This document shows, one piece after another, positions 4,725 to 7,060 of a stretch of DNA of 7,060 bases. The stretch is from positions 1 to 7,060 of the forward strand of contig JAHZHG010000145.1 of assembly GCA_019420425.1 (NCBI GenBank), in the 5' to 3' direction. The notes below the pieces were generated by a model. That model did not search any database and was not told the origin of the DNA. It saw only the letters and a list, made by a program, of their open reading frames with translations. The position numbers were made by a program, and so were the translations under genes. Origin of the DNA: Clostridiales bacterium. GTDB taxonomy: Bacteria; Bacillota; Clostridia; Lachnospirales; Lachnospiraceae. How positions within the stretch are numbered: position 1 is the stretch's first letter; each line of letters starts with the position of its first letter.

Positions 4725-5888
4725 TTACAGCAGAAATTTGGCCAGTACGCCATTGCTGACATCGATCCCCTTTCGGGTCAGCCGGATATAATCGCCTTCC
4801 TCCGCTAACAGCCCAAGCTGCAAAAGCTCTGCCAGCTCTTTTTTATATACGGCATCCATTGGCACACCAAACCGGCGGTAAAATTCCCTGCGGGATACTC
4901 CCCTGGTTTTGCGCAAGCCCAGGAACATGAACTCTTCGATCTGGTTGTCCTTGGTCAGCACGAACAGCTCCTTTTTGGAAAAGTCCCCGTTCAGATAGGC
5001 GTTCAGATCCCGGCGGTTCCGATAGCGGATCCGGCGGATCAGAGAAGAGGCTCCCAGGCCAAAGCCCGCATAGCTGATTCCCTCCCAATAGCTGGAATTG
5101 TGCAGGCAGGCGTGCCCGGGCTTTGCGTAGTTGGAAATCTCATACTGGCTATAGCCGCGTCCGGCCAGATATTCGGCGGTGTGTGCATACATCTGCCGTT
5201 CCGTATCCTCGGAGGGAAGCAGACAGCACGCTTCCCCCTTTTCCCGGCGCTGCAGATCCTCTGCGTAACGCTCGTAAAAGGGCGTGCCCTCCTCGATCAT
5301 CAGACTATAGGCAGAAATGTGCTCCGGCTCCAGCCCGGCCGTCCTCTCCAGCGTCCGGCTCCACGATTCCAGGCTCTGTCCGGGCAGGCCGGACATCAGG
5401 TCGATATTGATATTGGCGCAGCCCGCTTCCCTCGCCAGGGAATAGCTTTCGTTAAATTTCTCCCAGGTGTGTATACGCCCCAGGAGCCGCAGCTCCTCGT
5501 TTTCGGTGGACTGCAGGCCAAAGCTCAGGCGGTTTACCCCGAGGCTCAGATAGCCGGCCAGGCTCTCCGCAGTGACTGTACCCGGATTGCATTCCATGGT
5601 GAACTCGATCCCCGGATGCCAGGAAAAACGGTTTTCCAGGCTGCGGACAAGCGTTTCCAGCTCGGCTGCGGACAAAAGGGAGGGGGTTCCCCCTCCCAGA
5701 TAGATCGTCCGGACGGTAAAATCTTCTGCTTCTTCAAACCCGGCAATCTCCTCTGCCAGCCGCTTTACATAGGCTGCCTTTACCCCGCTGTCTGCAAGAG
5801 GCATAGAAAGGAAATCGCAGTAATTGCATTTTTTCTGGCAAAAGGGAATATGAATATAAATTCCCAGTTCTTCTTTATTATTTATCAT
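4725..5888 (-). CDS. hemW: HemW, radical SAM heme chaperone (HemN-like)
   Basis: A 387-aa radical SAM protein of the HemW group, once annotated as oxygen-independent coproporphyrinogen III oxidase but now regarded as a heme-binding chaperone for respiratory enzymes. The [4Fe-4S]/SAM motif is CQKKCNYC (Cys17, Cys21, Cys24). The next residues are DF rather than the extra cysteine found in true HemN. The SAM-binding GGGTPS is at 65-70, followed by ECNPGTVT (99-106), RLSFGLQS (120-127) and IDLMSGLPGQ (162-171). The HemW-specific HNSSYW lies at 263-268, and a winged-helix-like C-terminal domain spans about 315-387. Length is typical. The ATG overlaps the lepA stop by 11 bp and has only a weak Shine-Dalgarno sequence, which points to translational coupling. 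lepA-hemW order is common in Firmicutes. The C-terminus is intact and followed by a terminator. Confidence 0.95.
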   Translation of the reverse strand: MINNKEELGIYIHIPFCQKKCNYCDFLSMPLADSGVKAAYVKRLAEEIAGFEEAEDFTVRTIYLGGGTPSLLSAAELETLVRSLENRFSWHPGIEFTMECNPGTVTAESLAGYLSLGVNRLSFGLQSTENEELRLLGRIHTWEKFNESYSLAREAGCANINIDLMSGLPGQSLESWSRTLERTAGLEPEHISAYSLMIEEGTPFYERYAEDLQRREKGEACCLLPSEDTERQMYAHTAEYLAGRGYSQYEISNYAKPGHACLHNSSYWEGISYAGFGLGASSLIRRIRYRNRRDLNAYLNGDFSKKELFVLTKDNQIEEFMFLGLRKTRGVSRREFYRRFGVPMDAVYKKELAELLQLGLLAEEGDYIRLTRKGIDVSNGVLAKFLL

Positions 5889-7060
5889 CCAGCTTCAGCA
5901 CGCTCATAAACGCCTTCTGCGGGATCTCTACGTTGCCCACCTGGCGCATACGTTTTTTTCCTTCCTTCTGCTTCTCCAGCAGCTTCTTCTTCCGGGTGAT
6001 ATCGCCGCCGTAGCACTTGGCCAGTACGTCCTTACGCATAGCCTTGACGGTTTCCCGGGCGATGATTTTGCTGCCTATGGCCGCCTGGATCGGGATCTCG
6101 AACAGCTGTCTTGGAATTTCTTCTTTCAGCTTTTCACACATCCGTCTGCCGCGCTCATAAGCCGTACCCCCGTGTACAATAAAGGACAGAGCGTCTACCT
6201 CCTCCCGGTTGACCAGGATGTCCAGCTTTACCAGCTCGCTGCGCACATAGCCCTTCAGCTCGTAGTCGAAGGAGGCGTAGCCTCTGGATCTGGATTTCAG
6301 CGCATCGAAAAAATCATAGATGATCTCATTCAGCGGCAGCTCGTATCTTAACAGGGCACGGGTTGCTTCCATATATTCCATGCCCTGGTATACGCCGCGG
6401 CGCTCCTGGCACAGCTCCATGATGGGGCCGATAAACTCTGTAGTCACCATGATTTCGGCTTTTACGAACGGCTCCTCCATATATTCGATCTCCGCAGGGT
6501 CGGGAAGGTTTGTGGGGTTGGTCAGGTCGATGACCTCTCCGTTTGTCTTGTGCACCTTGTGAATAACGCTGGGAGCGGTGGTTACCAGATCCAGATTGTA
6601 TTCCCGCTCCAGGCGCTCCTGGATGATCTCCAGGTGAAGCAGCCCCAGGAACCCACACCGAAAGCCAAAGCCAAGGGCAACGGAGGTTTCCGGCTCAAAC
6701 TGCAGGGAGGCATCGTTCAGCTGGAGCTTTTCCAGCGCGTCCCGCAGGTCTGGGTACTTGGCTCCGTCTGCCGGGTACATTCCGCAGTAAACCATGGGAT
6801 TTACTTTTTTGTAGCCGGGCAGAGGCTCTGCGCACGGGTTGTCCACAGCGGTCACCGTGTCGCCGACACGGGTATCCTTGACATTTTTCAGGCTGGCAGT
6901 GATATAGCCTACCATGCCGGCGTCCAGCTCCTCGCAGGGAATAAACTGGCCTGCGCCGAAGTAGCCCACCTCCACCACCTCTGCGGTGGCCCCGGTGGCC
7001 ATCATCCGGATGGGCGTGCCCTTTTTCACCGTGCCGTTCATGATCCGGCAAAATACGATT
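5878..7060 (-). CDS. lepA: LepA (elongation factor 4), C-terminal 393 residues
   Basis: Ribosome-associated GTPase EF-4, involved in translation fidelity and ribosome maturation or back-translocation. The 5' third with the GTP-binding domain lies beyond the right edge. The visible frame opens in domain II (FCRIMNGTVKKGTPIRMMATG). It continues through the EF-G-like region with GYITASLKNVKDTRVGDTVT and KVNPMVYCGMYPADGAKYPDLRDALEKLQLNDASLQFEPETS, then the domain V part FVKAEIMVTTEFIGPIMELCQERRGVY. It ends in the LepA-specific C-terminal domain with RSRGYASFDYELKGY, YGGDITRKKKLLEKQKEGKKRMRQVG and the usual ending FMSVLKLDD. An internal ATG at 7041 is not the start, because the frame continues upstream with family-like sequence. 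It is co-transcribed with hemW, 11 bp overlap. No frameshift is seen. Confidence 0.97.
   Translation of the reverse strand, partial: IVFCRIMNGTVKKGTPIRMMATGATAEVVEVGYFGAGQFIPCEELDAGMVGYITASLKNVKDTRVGDTVTAVDNPCAEPLPGYKKVNPMVYCGMYPADGAKYPDLRDALEKLQLNDASLQFEPETSVALGFGFRCGFLGLLHLEIIQERLEREYNLDLVTTAPSVIHKVHKTNGEVIDLTNPTNLPDPAEIEYMEEPFVKAEIMVTTEFIGPIMELCQERRGVYQGMEYMEATRALLRYELPLNEIIYDFFDALKSRSRGYASFDYELKGYVRSELVKLDILVNREEVDALSFIVHGGTAYERGRRMCEKLKEEIPRQLFEIPIQAAIGSKIIARETVKAMRKDVLAKCYGGDITRKKKLLEKQKEGKKRMRQVGNVEIPQKAFMSVLKLDDK

Noticed and set aside
5100..5909. 269-codon plus-strand open frame
   Set aside because: Antisense shadow of hemW; open mainly because of GC-rich codon bias, and no family resemblance.

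Overview
The window reads as a chromosomal stretch from a moderately GC-rich member of the Clostridia, most likely a Lachnospiraceae-type gut bacterium. This is an inference from three things: the lepA-hemW order typical of Firmicutes, a DUF5688-family protein (a family I know mainly from Lachnospiraceae and relatives), and strong AGGAGG ribosome binding sites, two of them serving TTG starts. All supported genes lie on the minus strand, so transcription runs from high to low coordinates. The long plus-strand open frames are shadows of these genes.

Right part (7060 to about 4650): the C-terminal two thirds of lepA (EF-4, cut by the window edge) overlaps hemW (radical SAM heme chaperone) by 11 bp. 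hemW ends in an intrinsic terminator. The -35 box of the next promoter lies inside that terminator.

Middle (about 4669 to 3666): a single gene of unknown function, DUF5688 family, has its own promoter (TTGAAG, 17 bp, TATAAT), a leader of about 105 nt holding a perfect 10-bp palindrome, and a TTG start with a good Shine-Dalgarno sequence.

Left part (3638 to 1): a thiamine salvage operon. A near-consensus promoter (TTGACA, 17 bp, extended TGATACAAT) drives a TPP riboswitch that controls an intrinsic terminator. A further leader of about 200 nt with several hairpins follows, then thiW, thiM, thiE, thiD and cytX (the last cut by the window edge). ThiW is the substrate-binding S component of an ECF transporter, probably for hydroxyethylthiazole, and ThiM phosphorylates the thiazole. 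CytX probably imports HMP and ThiD phosphorylates it to HMP-PP. ThiE joins the two halves to thiamine phosphate. No de novo genes (thiC, thiG, thiH, thiS, thiF) are in the window, so the operon is built for precursor salvage. TPP made elsewhere by ThiL would feed back on the riboswitch.

I see no mobile element, CRISPR array, tRNA or rRNA. The region is mostly well-understood housekeeping and salvage metabolism. The least explained parts are the DUF5688 gene, the structured leader between the riboswitch terminator and thiW, and the 154-bp gap between thiE and thiD.
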